Origin: Argentina anserina
Lineage: Eukaryota > Streptophyta > Magnoliopsida > Rosales > Rosaceae
NCBI RefSeq assembly: GCF_933775445.1
Contig: NW_026089430.1
Span: forward strand, 41,169-105,168
Length of the DNA stretch: 64,000 nucleotides
Direction: 5' to 3'
Shown here: piece by piece, positions 13,001 to 27,259 of the stretch
Layout of the letters: each line of letters begins with the position of its first letter
How positions within the stretch are numbered: position 1 is the stretch's first letter
The notes under the pieces: generated by a model
Seen by the model: the letters and a program-made list of their open reading frames with translations, nothing else
Databases searched by the model: none
Told to the model about the DNA's origin: nothing
Made by a program: the position numbers and the translations under genes

Positions 13001-14290
13001 TCAAACGATAGAAAGATACTCAGTTTGAAAGAACACACGCCCACACTGGAAACACTCTCAAATTCAATAGAAACTCGCATCAGAAAGGCTTACAGAAAGA
13101 TACTCCAACGAGAATTGAAAAGATACTCAAAGTGCAATAGTAAACATACTCAAACGATAGAAAGATACTCAGTTTGAAAGAAACACACGCCCACACTGGA
13201 AACACTCTAAATTCAATAGAAACTCGCATCAGAAAGGCTTACGGAAAGATACTCAAACGAGAATTGAAAAGATACTCAACGTGCAATAGTAAACATACTC
13301 AAACGATAGAAAGATACTCAGTTTGAAAGAACACACGCCCACACTGGAAACACTCTCTAATTCAATAGAAACTCGCATCAGAAAGGCTTACAGAAAGATA
13401 CTCAAACGAGAATTGAAAAGATACTCAAAGTGCAATAGTAAACATACTCAAACGATAGAAAGATACTCAGTTTGAAAGAAACACACGCCCACACTGGAAA
13501 CACTCTCAAATTCAATAGAAACTCGCATCAGAAAGATACTCAAACGAGAATTGAAAAGATACTCAAAGTGCAATAGTAAACATACTCAAACGATAGAAAG
13601 ATACTCAGTTTGAAAGAAACACACGCCCACACTAGAAAGATACTCAAACGAGAATTGAAAAGATACTCAAAGTGCAATAGTAAACATACTCAAACGATAG
13701 AAAGATACTCAGTTTGAAAGAAACACACGCCCACACTGGAAACACTCTCAAATTCAATAGAAACTCGCATAAGAAAGGCTTACAGAAAGATACTCAAACG
13801 AGAATTGAAAAGATACTCAAAGTGCAATAGTAAACATACTCAAACGATAGAAAGATACTCAGTTTGAAAGAAACACACGCCCACATTGGAAACACTCTCA
13901 AATTCAATAGAAACTCGCATCAGAAAGATACTCAAACGAGAATTGAAAAGATACTCAAATTGCAATAGTAAACTTACTCAAACGATAGAAAGATACTCAG
14001 TTTGAAAGAAACACACGCCCACACTGGAAACACTCTCAAATTCAATAGAAACTCGCATCAGAAAGGCTTACAGAAAGATACTCAAACGAGAATTGAAAAG
14101 ATACTCAAAGTGCAATAGTAAACATACTCAAACGATAGAAAGATACTCAGTTTGAAAGAAACACACGCCCACACTGGAAACACTCTCAAATTCAATAGAA
14201 ACTCGCATCAGAAAGGCTTACAGAAAGATACTCAAACGAGAATTGAAAAGATACTCAAAGTGCAATAGTAAACATACTCAAACGATAGAA
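4030..14290. repeat. Tandem duplication of about 5.1 kb (period 5,088 bp)
   Basis: Markers recur at an offset of exactly 5,088 bp: CTCTCTAATT at 7518 and 12606, and at 8265 and 13353; the readthrough variant AGTTTTAAAG in the same relative places (for example monomers read from 4539 and 9627, 5253 and 10341, 6255 and 11343); and CAAATGAGAA near 4241 and 9329. After a 34-bp deletion near 13638 the offset becomes 5,054 and continues to about 9.24/14.29 kb. There the first copy reads GAAAAAAAC and the second GAACAC. Left copy about 4.03-9.2 kb, right copy about 9.1-14.29 kb. A few single-base differences separate the copies, which suggests a recent event. Confidence 0.85.
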
Positions 14291-17200
14291 AGATACTCAG
14301 TTTGAAAGAACACACGCCCACACTGGAAACACTCTCAAATTCAATAGAAACTCGCATCAGAAAGGCTTACAGAAAGATACTCAAACGAGAATTGAAAAGA
14401 TACTCAAAGTGCAATAGTAAACATACTCAAACGATAGAAAGATACTAAGTTTGAAAGAAACACACGCCCACACTGGAAACACTCTCAAATTCAATAGAAA
14501 CTCGCATCAGAAAGGCTTACAGAAAGATACTCAAACGAGAATTGAAAAGATACTCAAATTGCAATTGTAAACATACTCAAACGATAGAAAGATACTCAGT
14601 TTGAAAGAAACACACGCCCACACTGGAAACACTCTCAAATTCAATAGAAACTCGCATCAGAAAGATACTCAAACGAGAATTGAAAAGATACTCAAATTGC
14701 AATAGTAAACTTACTCAAACGATAGAAAGATACTCAGTTTGAAAGAAACACACGCCCACATTGGAAACACTCTCAAATTCAATAGAAACTCGCATCAGAA
14801 AGATACTCAAACGAGAATTGAAAAGATACTCAAATTGCAATAGTAAACTTACTCAAACGATAGAAAGATACTCAGTTTGAAAGAAACACACGCCCACACT
14901 GGAAACACTCTCAAATTCAATAGAAACTCGCATCAGAAAGGCTTACAGAAAGATACTCAAACGAGAATTGAAAAGATACTCAAAGTGCAATAGTAAACAT
15001 ACTCAAACGATAGAAAGATACTCAGTTTGAAAGAAACACACGCCCACACTGGAAACACTCTCAAATTCAATAGAAACTCGCATCAGAAAGGCTTACAGAA
15101 AGATACTCAAACGAGAATTGAAAAGATACTCAAAGTGCAATAGTAAACATACTCAAACGATAGAAAGATACTCAGTTTGAAAGAACACACGCCCACACTG
15201 GAAACACTCTCAAATTCAATAGAAACTCGCATCAGAAAGGCTTACAGAAAGATACTCAAACGAGAATTGAAAAGATACTCAAAGTGCAATAGTAAACATA
15301 CTCAAACGATAGAAAGATACTCAGTTTGAAAGAAACACACGCCCACACTGGAAACACTCTAAATTCAATAGAAACTCGCATCAGAAAGGCTTACAGAAAG
15401 ATACTCAAACGAGAATTGAAAAGATACTCAACGTGCAATAGTAAACATACTCAAACGATAGAAAGATACTCAGTTTGAAAGAACACACGCCCACACTGGA
15501 AACACTCTCTAATTCAATATAAACTCGCATCAGAAAGGCTTACAGAAAGATACTCAAACGAGAATTGAAAAGATACTCAAAGTGCAATAGTAAACATACT
15601 CAAACGATAGAAAGATACTCAGTTTGAAAAAAACACACGCCCACACTGGAAACACTCTCAAATTCAATAGAAACTCGCATCAGAAAGGCTTACAGAAAGA
15701 TACTCAAATGAGAATTGAAAAGATACTCAAAGTGCAATAGTAAACATACTCAAACGATAGAAAGATACTCAGTTTGAAAGAAACACACGCCCACACTGGA
15801 AACACTCTCAAATTCAATAGAAACTCGCATCAGAAAGGCTTACAGAAAGATACTCAAACGAGAATTGAAAAGATACTCAAAGTGCAATAGTAAACATACT
15901 CAAACGATAGAAAGATACTCAGTTTGAAAGAACACACGCCCACACTGGAAACACTCTCAAATTCAATAGAAACTCGCATCAGAAAGGCTTACAGAAAGAT
16001 ACTCCAACGAGAATTGAAAAGATACTCAAAGTGCAATAGTAAACATACTCAAACGATAGAAAGATACTCAGTTTGAAAGAAACACACGCCCACACTGGAA
16101 ACACTCTAAATTCAATAGAAACTCGCATCAGAAAGGCTTACGGAAAGATACTCAAACGAGAATTGAAAAGATACTCAAAGTGCAATAGTAAACATACTCA
16201 AACGATAGAAAGATACTCAGTTTGAAAGAACACACGCCCACACTGGAAACACTCTCTAATTCAATAGAAACTCGCATCAGAAAGGCTTACAGAAAGATAC
16301 TCAAACGAGAATTGAAAAGATACTCAAAGTGCAATAGTAAACATACTCAAACGATAGAAAGATACTCAGTTTGAAAGAAACACACGCCCACACTGGAAAC
16401 ACTCTCAAATTCAATAGAAACTCGCATCAGAAAGATACTCAAACGAGAATTGAAAAGATACTCAAAGTGCAATAGTAAACATACTCAAACGATAGAAAGA
16501 TACTCAGTTTGAAAGAAACACACGCCCACACTAGAAACACTCTCAAATTCAATAAAAACTCGCATCAGAAAGATACTCAAACGAGAATTGAAAAGATACT
16601 CAAAGTGCAATAGTAAACATACTCAAACGATAGAAAGATACTCAGTTTGAAAGAAACACACGCCCACACTGGAAACACTCTCAAATTCAATAGAAACTCG
16701 CATAAGAAAGGCTTACAGAAAGATACTCAAACGAGAATTGAAAAGATACTCAAAGTGCAATAGTAAACATACTCAAACGATAGAAAGATACTCAGTTTGA
16801 AAGAAACACACGCCCACATTGGAAACACTCTCAAATTCAATAGAAACTCGCATCAGAAAGATACTCAAACGAGAATTGAAAAGATACTCAAATTGCAATA
16901 GTAAACTTACTCAAACGATAGAAAGATACTCAGTTTGAAAGAAACACACGCCCACACTGGAAACACTCTCAAATTCAATAGAAACTCGCATCAGAAAGGC
17001 TTACAGAAAGATACTCAAACGAGAATTGAAAAGATACTCAAAGTGCAATAGTAAACATACTCAAACGATAGAAAGATACTCAGTTTGAAAGAAACACACG
17101 CCCACACTGGAAACACTCTCAAATTCAATAGAAACTCGCATCAGAAAGGCTTACAGAAAGATACTCAAACGAGAATTGAAAAGATACTCAAAGTGCAATA

Positions 17201-19500
17201 GTAAACATACTCAAACGATAGAAAGATACTCAGTTTGAAAGAACACACGCCCACACTGGAAACACTCTCAAATTCAATAGAAACTCGCATCAGAAAGGCT
17301 TACAGAAAGATACTCAAACGAGAATTGAAAAGATACTCAAAGTGCAATAGTAAACATACTCAAACGATAGAAAGATACTCAGTTTGAAAGAAACACACGC
17401 CCACACTGGAAACACTCTCAAATTCAATAGAAACTCGCATCAGAAAGGCTTACAGAAAGATACTCAAACGATAATTGAAAAGATACTCAAATTGCAATTG
17501 TAAACATACTCAAACGATAGAAAGATACTCAGTTTGAAAGAAACACACGCCCACACTGGAAACACTCTCAAATTCAATAGAAACTCGCATCAGAAAGATA
17601 CTCAAACGAGAATTGAAAAGATACTCAAATTGCAATAGTAAACTTACTCAAACGATAGAAAGATACTCAGTTTGAAAGAAACACACGCCCACATTGGAAA
17701 CACTCTCAAATTCAATAGAAACTCGCATCAGAAAGATACTCAAACGAGAATTGAAAAGATACTCAAATTGCAATAGTAAACTTACTCAAACGATAGAAAG
17801 ATACTCAGTTTGAAAGAAACACACGCCCACACTGGAAACACTCTCAAATTCAATAGAAACTCGCATCAGAAAGGCTTACAGAAAGATACTCAAACGAGAA
17901 TTGAAAAGATACTCAAAGTGCAATAGTAAACATACTCAAACGATAGAAAGATACTCAGTTTGAAAGAAACACACGCCCACACTGGAAACACTCTCAAATT
18001 CAATAGAAACTCGCATCAGAAAGGCTTACAGAAAGATACTCAAACGAGAATTGAAAAGATACTCAAAGTGCAATAGTAAACATACTCAAACGATAGAAAG
18101 ATACTCAGTTTAAAAGAACACACGCCCACACTGGAAACACTCTCAAATTCAATAGAAACTCGCATCAGAAAGGCTTACAGAAAGATACTCAAACGAGAAT
18201 TGAAAAGATACTCAAAGTGCAATAGTAAACATACTCAAACGATAGAAAGATACTCAGTTTGAAAGAAACACACGCCCACACTGGAAACACTCTAAATTCA
18301 ATAGAAACTCGCATCAGAAAGGCTTACAGAAAGATACTCAAACGAGAATTGAAAAGATACTCAACGTGCAATAGTAAACATACTCAAACGATAGAAAGAT
18401 ACTCAGTTTGAAAGAACACACGCCCACACTGGAAACACTCTCTAATTCAATAGAAACTCGCATCAGAAAGGCTTACAGAAAGATACTCAAACGAGAATTG
18501 AAAAGATACTCAAAGTGCAATAGTAAACATACTCAAACGATAGAAAGATACTCAGTTTGAAAAAAACACACGCCCACACTGGAAACACTCTCAAATTCAA
18601 TAGAAACTCGCATCAGAAAGGCTTACAGAAAGATACTCAAATGAGAATTGAAAAGATACTCAAAGTGCAATAGTAAACATACTCAAACGATAGAAAGATA
18701 CTCAGTTTGAAAGAAACACACGCCCACACTGGAAACACTCTCAAATTCAATAGAAACTCGCATCAGAAAGGCTTACAGAAAGATACTCAAACGAGAATTG
18801 AAAAGATACTCAAAGTGCAATAGTAAACATACTCAAACGATAGAAAGATACTCAGTTTGAAAGAACACACGCCCACACTGGAAACACTCTCAAATTCAAT
18901 AGAAACTCGCATCAGAAAGGCTTACAGAAAGATACTCCAACGAGAATTGAAAAGATACTCAAAGTGCAATAGTAAACATACTCAAACGATAGAAAGATAC
19001 TCAGTTTGAAAGAAACACACGCCCACACTGGAAACACTCTAAATTCAATAGAAACTCGCATCAGAAAGGCTTACGGAAAGATACTCAAACGAGAATTGAA
19101 AAGATACTCAACGTGCAATAGTAAACATACTCAAACGATAGAAAGATACTCAGTTTGAAAGAACACACGCCCACACTGGAAACACTCTCTAATTCAATAG
19201 AAACTCGCATCAGAAAGGCTTACAGAAAGATACTCAAACGAGAATTGAAAAGATACTCAAAGTGCAATAGTAAACATACTCAAACGATAGAAAGATACTC
19301 AGTTTGAAAGAAACACACGCCCACACTGGAAACACTCTCAAATTCAATAGAAACTCGCATCAGAAAGATACTCAAACGAGAATTGAAAAGATACTCAAAG
19401 TGCAATAGTAAACATACTCAAACGATAGAAAGATACTCAGTTTGAAAGAAACACACGCCCACACTAGAAACACTCTCAAATTCAATAAAAACTCGCATCA
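11415..19500. repeat. Higher-order repeat of about 2.9 kb, three tandem copies
   Basis: CTCTCTAATT appears in pairs 747 bp apart: 12606/13353, 15505/16252 and 18438/19185. Copies are offset by 2,899 bp (first to second) and 2,933 bp (second to third). The 34-bp difference equals a deletion inside copy one near 13638. Approximate copies are 11415-14313, 14314-17246 and 17247-19500; the third is partial and diverges where its ACACTAG monomer is followed by a long instead of a short block. CAAATGAG and TTACGGAAAG variants recur in each copy. An additional 747-bp pair sits at 7518/8265 in the older copy of the 5.1-kb duplication. Confidence 0.85.
13617..13720 (+). repeat. Truncated 104-bp monomer (34-bp internal deletion)
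   Basis: The sequence goes from CACACTAGAAA directly into GATACTCAAACGAG. The equivalent monomer starting at 16516 has a further 34 bp between those points. AGAAA occurs at both ends of the missing segment, so the break fits a microhomology deletion or slippage. This single event changes the local higher-order period from 2,933 to 2,899 bp. It is the shortest unit I found. Confidence 0.9.
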
Positions 19501-19510
19501 GAAAGGCTTA

Positions 19511-21764
19511 CAGAAAGATACTCAAACGAGAATTGAAAAGATACTCAAAGTGCAATAGTAAACATACTCAAACGATAGAAAGATACTCAGTTTGAAAGAA
19601 ACACACGCCCACACTGGAAACACTCTCAAATTCAATAGAAACTCGCATCAGAAAGGCTTACAGAAAGATACTCAAACGAGAATTGAAAAGATACTCAAAG
19701 TGCAATAGTAAACATACTCAAACGATAGAAAGATACTCAGTTTGAAAGAAACACATGCCCACACTGGAAACACTCTCAAATTCAATAGAAACTCGCATCA
19801 GAAAGGCTTACAGAAAGATACTCAAACGAGAATTGAAGAGATACTCAAATTGCAATTGTAAACATACTCAAACGATAGAAAGATACTCAGTTTGAAAGAA
19901 ACACACGCCCACACTGGAAACACTCTCAAATTCAATAGAAACTCGCATCAGAAAGATACTCAAACGAGAATTGAAAAGATACTCAAATTGCAATAGTAAA
20001 CTTACTCAAACGATAGAAAGATACTCAGTTTGAAAGAAACACACGCCCACACTGGAAACACTCTCAAATTCAATAGAAACTCGCATCAGAAAGATACTCA
20101 AACGAGAATTGAAAAGATACTCAAATTGCAATAGTAAACTTACTCAAACGATAGAAATATACTCAGTTTTAAAGAAACACACGCCCACACTGGATACACT
20201 CTCAAATTCAATAGAAACTCGCATCAGAAAGGCTTACAGAAAGATACTCAAACGAGAATTGAAAAGATACTCAAAGTGCAATAGTAAACATACTCAAACG
20301 ATAGAAAGATACTCAGTTTGAAAGAAACACACGCCCACACTGGAAACACTCTCAAATTCAATAGAAACTCGCATCAGAAAGGCTTACAGAAAGATACTCA
20401 AACGAGAATTGAAAAGATACTCAAAGTGCAATAGTAAACATACTCAAACGATAGAAAGATACTCAGTTTGAAAGAAACACACGCCCACACTGGAAACACT
20501 CTCAAATTCAATAGAAACTTGCATCAGAAAGATACTCAAACGAGAATTGAAAAGATACTCAAATTGCAATAGTAAACTTACTCAAACGATAGAAAGATAC
20601 TCAGTTTGAAAGAAACACACGCCCACACTGGAAACACTCTCAAATTCAATAGAAACTCGCATCAGAAAGATACTCAAACGAGAATTGAAAAGATACTCAA
20701 ATTGCAATAGTAAACTTACTCAAACGATAGAAAGATACTCAGTTTGAAAGAAACACACGCCCACACTAGAAACACTCTCAAATTCAATAGAAACTCGCAT
20801 CAGAAAGATACTCAAACGAGAATTGAAAAGATACTCAAAGTGCAATAGTAAACATACTCAAACGATAGAAAGATACTCAGTTTGAAAGAAACACACGCCC
20901 ACACTGGAAACACTCTCAAATTCAATAGAAACTCGCATCAGAAAGGCTTACAGAAAGATACTCAAACGAGAATTGAAAAGATACTCAAAGTGCAATAGTA
21001 AACATACTCAAACGATAGAAAGATACTCAGTTTGAAAGAAACACATGCCCACACTGGAAACACTCTCAAATTCAATAGAAACTCGCATCAGAAAGGCTTA
21101 CAGAAAGATACTCAAACGAGAATTGAAGAGATACTCAAATTGCAATTGTAAACATACTCAAACGATAGAAAGATACTCAGTTTGAAAGAAACACACGCCC
21201 ACACTGGAAACACTCTCAAATTCAATAGAAACTCGCATCAGAAAGATACTCAAACGAGAATTGAAAAGATACTCAAATTGCAATAGTAAACTTACTCAAA
21301 CGATAGAAAGATACTCAGTTTGAAAGAAACACACGCCCACACTGGAAACACTCTCAAATTCAATAGAAACTCGCATCAGAAAGATACTCAAACGAGAATT
21401 GAAAAGATACTCAAATTGCAATAGTAAACTTACTCAAACGATAGAAATATACTCAGTTTTAAAGAAACACACGCCCACACTGGAAACACTCTCAAATTCA
21501 ATAGAAACTCGCATCAGAAAGGCTTACAGAAAGATACTCAAACGAGAATTGAAAAGATACTCAAAGTGCAATAGTAAACATACTCAAACGATAGAAAGAT
21601 ACTCAGTTTGAAAGAAACACACGCCCACACTGGAAACACTCTCAAATTCAATAGAAACTCGCATCAGAAAGGCTTACAGAAGGATACTCAAACGAGAATT
21701 GAAAAGATACTCAAAGTGCAATAGTAAACATACTCAAAGGATAGAAAGATACTCAGTTTGAAAG
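19511..21764. repeat. 1,290-bp-period duplication (approx. 19511-20474 and 20801-21764)
   Basis: The rare ACACATGCCC variant occurs at 19751 and 21041, and AATTGAAGAG at 19831 and 21121, both 1,290 bp apart. The AGTTTTAAAG monomers are spaced the same way. Visible differences between copies include TGGATACACT against TGGAAACACT near 20192/21482 and AAGATACT against AGGATACT near 21682. The match stops where the second copy has the one-base-deleted GAACACACG. Matched length is about 0.96 kb per copy. Confidence 0.8.
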
Positions 21765-22489
21765 AACACACGCCCACACTGGAAACACTCTCAAATTCAA
21801 TAGAAACTCGCATCAGAAAGGCTTACAGAAAGATACTCAAACGAGAATTGAAAAGATACTCAAAGTGCAATAGTAAACATACTCAAACGATAGAAAGATA
21901 CTCAGTTTGAAAGAAACACACGCCCACACTGGAAACACTCTCAAATTCAATAGAAACTCGCATCAGAAAGGCTTACAGAAAGATACTCAAACGAGAATTG
22001 AAAAGATACTCAAAGTGCAATAGTAAACATACTCAAACGATAGAAAGATACTCAGTTTGAAAGAACACACGCCCACACTGGAAACACTCTCAAATTCAAT
22101 AGAAACTCGCATCAGAAAGATACTCAAACGAGAATTGAAAAGATACTCAAATTGCAATAGTAAACTTACTCAAACGATAGAAAGATATTCAGTTTGAAAG
22201 AAACACACGCCCACACTGGAAACACTCTCAAATTCAATAGAAACTCGCATCAGAAAGATACTCAAACGAGAATTGAAAAGATACTCAAATTGCAATAGTA
22301 AACTTACTCAAACGATAGAAATATACTCAGTTTTAAAGAAACACACGCCCGCACTGGAAACACTCTCAAATTCAATAGAAACTCGCATCAGAAAGGCTTA
22401 CAGAAAGATACTCAAACGAGAATTGAAAAGATACTCAAAGTGCAATAGTAAACATACTCAAACGATAGAAAGATACTCAGTTTGAAAGA

Positions 22490-25400
22490 ACACACGCCCA
22501 CACTGGAAACACTCTCAAATTCAATAGAAACTCGCATCAGAAAGGCTTACAGAAAGATACTCAAACGAGAATTGAAAAGATACTCAAAGTGCAATAGTAA
22601 ACATACTCAAACGATAGAAAGATACTCAGTTTGAAAGAAACACACGCCCACACTGGAAACACTCTCAAATTCAATAGAAACTCGCATCAGAAAGGCTTAC
22701 AGAAAGATACTCAAACGAGAATTGAAAAGATACTCAAATTGCAATAGTAAACATACTCAAACGATAGAAAGATACTCAGTTTGAAAGAAACACACGCCCA
22801 CACTGGAAACACTCTCAAATTCAATAGAAACTCGCATCAGAAAGATACTCAAACGAGAATTGAAAAGATACTCAAAGTGCAATAGTAAACATACTCAAAC
22901 GATAGAAAGATACTCAGTTTGAAAGAAACACACGCCCACACTGGAAACACTCTCAAATTCAATAGAAACTCGCATCAGAAAGGCTTACAGAAAGATACTC
23001 AAACGAGAATTGAAAAGATACTCAAATTGCAATTGTAAACATATTCAAACGATAGAAAGATACTCAGTTTGAAATAAACACACGCCCACACTGGAAACAC
23101 TCTCAAATTCAATAGAAACTCGCATCAGAAAGGCTTACAGAAAGATACTCAAACGAGAATTGAAAAGATACTCAAAGTGCAATAGTAAACATACTCAAAC
23201 GATAGAAAGATACTCAGTTTGAAAGAAACACACGCCCACACTGGAAACACTCTCAAATTCAATAGAAACTCGCATCAGAAAGATACTCAAACGAGAATTG
23301 AAAAGATACTCAAAGTGCAATAGTAAACATACTCAAACGATAGAAAGATACTCAGTTTGAAAGAAACACACGCCCACACTGGAAACACTCTCAAATTCAA
23401 TAGAAAATCGCATCAGAAAGGCTTACAGAAAGATACTCAAACGAGAATTGAAAAGATACTCAAAGTGCAATAGTAAACATACTCAAACGATAGAAACATA
23501 CTCAGTTTGAAAGAAACACACGCCCACACTGGAAACACTCTCAAATTCAATAGAAACTCGCATCAGAAAGGCTTACAGAAAGATACTCAAACGAGAATTG
23601 AAAAGATACTCAAAGTGCAATAGTAAACATACTCAAACGATAGAAAGATACTCAGTTTGAAAGAAACACACGCCCACACTGGAAACACTCTCAAATTCAA
23701 TAGAAACTCGCATCAGAAAGATACTCAAACGAGAATTGAAAAGATACTCAAATTGCAATAGTAAACATACTCAAACGATAGAAAGATACTCAGTTTGAAA
23801 GAAACACACGCCCACACTGGAAACACTCTCAAATTCAATAGAAACTCGCATCAGAAAGGCTTACAGAAAGATACTCAAACGAGAATTGAAAAGATACTCA
23901 AAGTGCAATAGTAAACATACTCAAACGATAGAAAGATACTCAGTTTGAAAGAAACACACGCCCACACTGGAAACACTCTCAAATTAAATAGAAACTCGCA
24001 TCAGAAAGGCTTACAGAAAGATACTCAAACGAGAATTGAAAAGATACTCAAAGTGCAATAGTAAACATACTCAAACGATAGAAAGATACTCAGTTTGAAA
24101 GAAACACACGCCCACACTGGAAACACTCTCAAATTAAATAGAAACTCGCATCAGAAAGGCTTACAGAAAGATACTCAAACGAGAATTGAAAAGATACTCA
24201 AAGTGCAATAGTAAACATACTCAAACGATAGAAAGATACTCAGTTTGAAAAAAACACACGCCCACACTGGAAACACTCTCAAATTCAATAGAAACTCGCA
24301 TCAGAAAGGCTTACAGAAAGATACTCAAACGAGAATTGAAAAGATACTCAAAGTGCAATAGTAAACATACTCAAACGATAGAAAGATACTCAGTTTGAAA
24401 GAAACAGACGCCCACACTGGAAATACTCTCAAATTCAATAGAAACTCGCATCAGAAAGGCTTACAGAAAGATACTCAAACGAGAATTGAAAAGATACTCA
24501 AAGTGCAATAGTAAACATACTCAAACGATAAAAAGATACTCAGTTTGAAAGAAACACACGCCCACACTGGAAACACTCTCAAATTCAATAGAAACTCGCA
24601 TCAGAAAGGCTTACAGAAAGATACTCAAACGAGAATTGAAAAGATACTTAAAGTGCAATAGTAAACATACTCAAACGATACAAAGATACTCAGTTTGAAA
24701 GAAACACACGCCCACACTGGAAACACTCTCAAATTCAAAAGAAACTCGCATCAGAAAGGCTTACAGAAAGATACTCAAACGAGAATTGAAAAGATACTCA
24801 AAGTGCAATAGTAAACATACTCAAACGATAGAAAGATACTCAGTTTGAAAGAAACACACGCCCACACTGGAAACACTCTCAAATTCAATAGAAACTCGCA
24901 TCAGAAAGGCTTACAGAAAGATACTCAAACGAGAATTGAAAAGATACTCAAAGTGCAATAGTAAACATACTCAAACGATAGAAAGATACTCAGTTTGAAA
25001 AAAACACACGCCCACACTGGAAACACTCTCAAATTCAATAGAAACTCGCATCAGAAAGGCTTACAGAAAGATACTCAAACGAGAATTGAAAAGATACTCA
25101 AAGTGCAATAGCAAACATACTCAAACGATAGAAAGATACTCAGTTTGAAAGAAACACACGCCCACACTGGAAACACTCTCAAATTCAATAGAAACTCGCA
25201 TCAGAAAGGCTTACAGAAAGATACTCAAACGAGAATTGAAAAGATACTCAAAGTGCAATAGTAAACATACTCAAACGATAGAAAGATACTCAGTTTGAAA
25301 GAAACACACTCCCACACTGGAAACACTCTCAAATTCAATAGAAACTCGCATCAGAAAGGCTTACAGAAAGATACTCAAACGAGAATTGAAAAGATACTCA

Positions 25401-27200
25401 AAGTGCAATAGTAAACATACTCAAACGATAGAAAGATATTCAGTTTGAAAGAAACACACGCCAACACTGGAAAGACTCTCAAATTCAATAGAAACTCGCA
25501 TCAGAAAGATACTCAAACGAGAATTGAAAAGATACTCAAAGTGCAATAGTAAACATACTCAAACGATAGAAAGATACTCAGTTTGAAAAAAACACACGCC
25601 CACACTGGAAACACTCTCAAATTCAATAGAAACTCGCATCAGAAAGGCTTACAGAAAGATACTCAAACGAGAATTGAAAAGATACTCAAAGTGCAATAGT
25701 AAACATACTCAAACGATAAAAAGATACTCAGTTTGAAAGAAACACACGCCCACACTGGAAACACTCTCAAATTCAATAGAAACTCGCATCAGAAAGGCTT
25801 ACAGAAAGATACTCAAACGAGAATTGAAAAGATACTCAAATTGCAATTGTAAACATACTCAAACGATAGAAAGATACTCAGTTTGAAAGAAACACACGCC
25901 CACACTGGAAACACTCTCAAATTCAATAGAAACTCGCATCAGAAAGATACTCAAACGAGAATTGAAAAGATACTCAAAGTGCAATAGTAAACATACTCAA
26001 ACGATAGAAAGATACTCAGTTTGAAAAAAACACACGCCCACACTGGAAACACTCTCAAATTCAATAGAAACTCGCATCAGAAAGGCTTACAGAAAGATAC
26101 TGAAACGAGAATTGAAAAGATACTCAAAGTGCAATAGTAAACATACTCAAACGATAGAAAGATACTCAGTTTGAAAGAAACAGACGCCCACACTGGAAAC
26201 ACTCTCAAATTCAATAGAAACTCGCATCAGAAAGGTTTACAGAAAGATACTCAAACGAGAATTGAAAAGATACTCAAAGTGCAATAGTAAACATACTCAA
26301 ACGATAAAAAGATACTCAGTTTGAAAGAAACACACGCCCACACTGGAAACACTCTCAAATTCAATAGAAACTCGCATCAGAAAGGCTTACAGAAAGATAC
26401 TCAAACGAGAATTGAAAAGATACTCAAAGTGCAATAGTAAACATACTCAAACGATAGAAAGATACTCAGTTTGAAAGAAACACACGCCCACACTGGAAAC
26501 ACTCTCAAATTAAATAGAAACTCGCATCAGAAAGGCTTACAGAAAGATACTCAAACGAGAATTGAAAAGACACTCAAAGTGCAATAGTAAACATACTCAA
26601 ACGATAGAAAGATACTCAGTTTGAAAGAAACACACGCCCACACTGGAAACACTCTCAAATTAAATAGAAACTCGCATCAGAAAGGCTTACAGAAAGATAC
26701 TCAAACGAGAATTGAAAAGATACTTAAAGTGCAATAGTAAACATACTCAAACGATAGAAAGATACTCAGTTTGAAAGAAACACACGCCCACACTGGAAAC
26801 ACTCTCAAATTCAATAGAAACTCGCATCAGAAAGGCTTACAGAAAGATACTCAAACGAAAATTGAAAAGATACTCAAATTGCAATTGTAAACATACTCAA
26901 ACGATAGAAAGATACTCAATTTGAAAGAAACACACGCCCACACTGGAAACACTCTCAAATTCAATAGAAACTCGCATCAGAAAGATACTCAAACGAGAAT
27001 TGAAAAGATACTCAAAGTGCAATAGTAAACATACTCAAACGATAGAAAGATACTCAGTTTGAAAAAAACACACGCCCACACTGGAAACACTCTCAAATTC
27101 AATAGAAACTCGCATCAGAAAGGCTTACAGAAAGATACTCAAACGAGAATTGAAAAGATACTCAAAGTGCAATAGTAAACATACTCAAACGATAGAAAGA
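22490..27200. repeat. Transition zone of mostly 150-bp monomers with private variants
   Basis: This stretch lacks the left-domain CTTACTC and AGTTTTAAAG variants, whose last copies lie near 22.3 kb. It also lacks the right-domain CTTAATC variant, first seen near 29.4 kb. Most units are 150 bp, with occasional short ones. Many carry single-base changes I saw only once or rarely, such as ATATTCAAAC near 23041, GAAATAAACA near 23071, AAATACTCTC near 24421, AATAGCAAAC near 25105, TGAAACGAG at 26101 and GACACTCAAAG near 26569. No long exact duplication stands out. This pattern fits a less recently homogenised segment between two amplified domains. Confidence 0.7.
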
Positions 27201-27259
27201 TACTCAGTTTGAAAGAAACAGACGCCCACACTGGAAAGACTCTCAAATTCAATAGAAAC

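Larger units (their letters stand above)
15..22340. repeat. Left variant domain (CTTACTC and AGTTTTAAAG monomers)
   Basis: Short monomers here typically carry AAACTTACTC. Twelve units carry the linked variant AAATATACTCAGTTTTAAAG instead of AAAGATACTCAGTTTGAAAG, the last near 22320. I found neither variant beyond about 22.34 kb. The two base changes always occur together, so these twelve units descend from one founder monomer that was spread mainly by the larger duplications. Confidence 0.8.
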
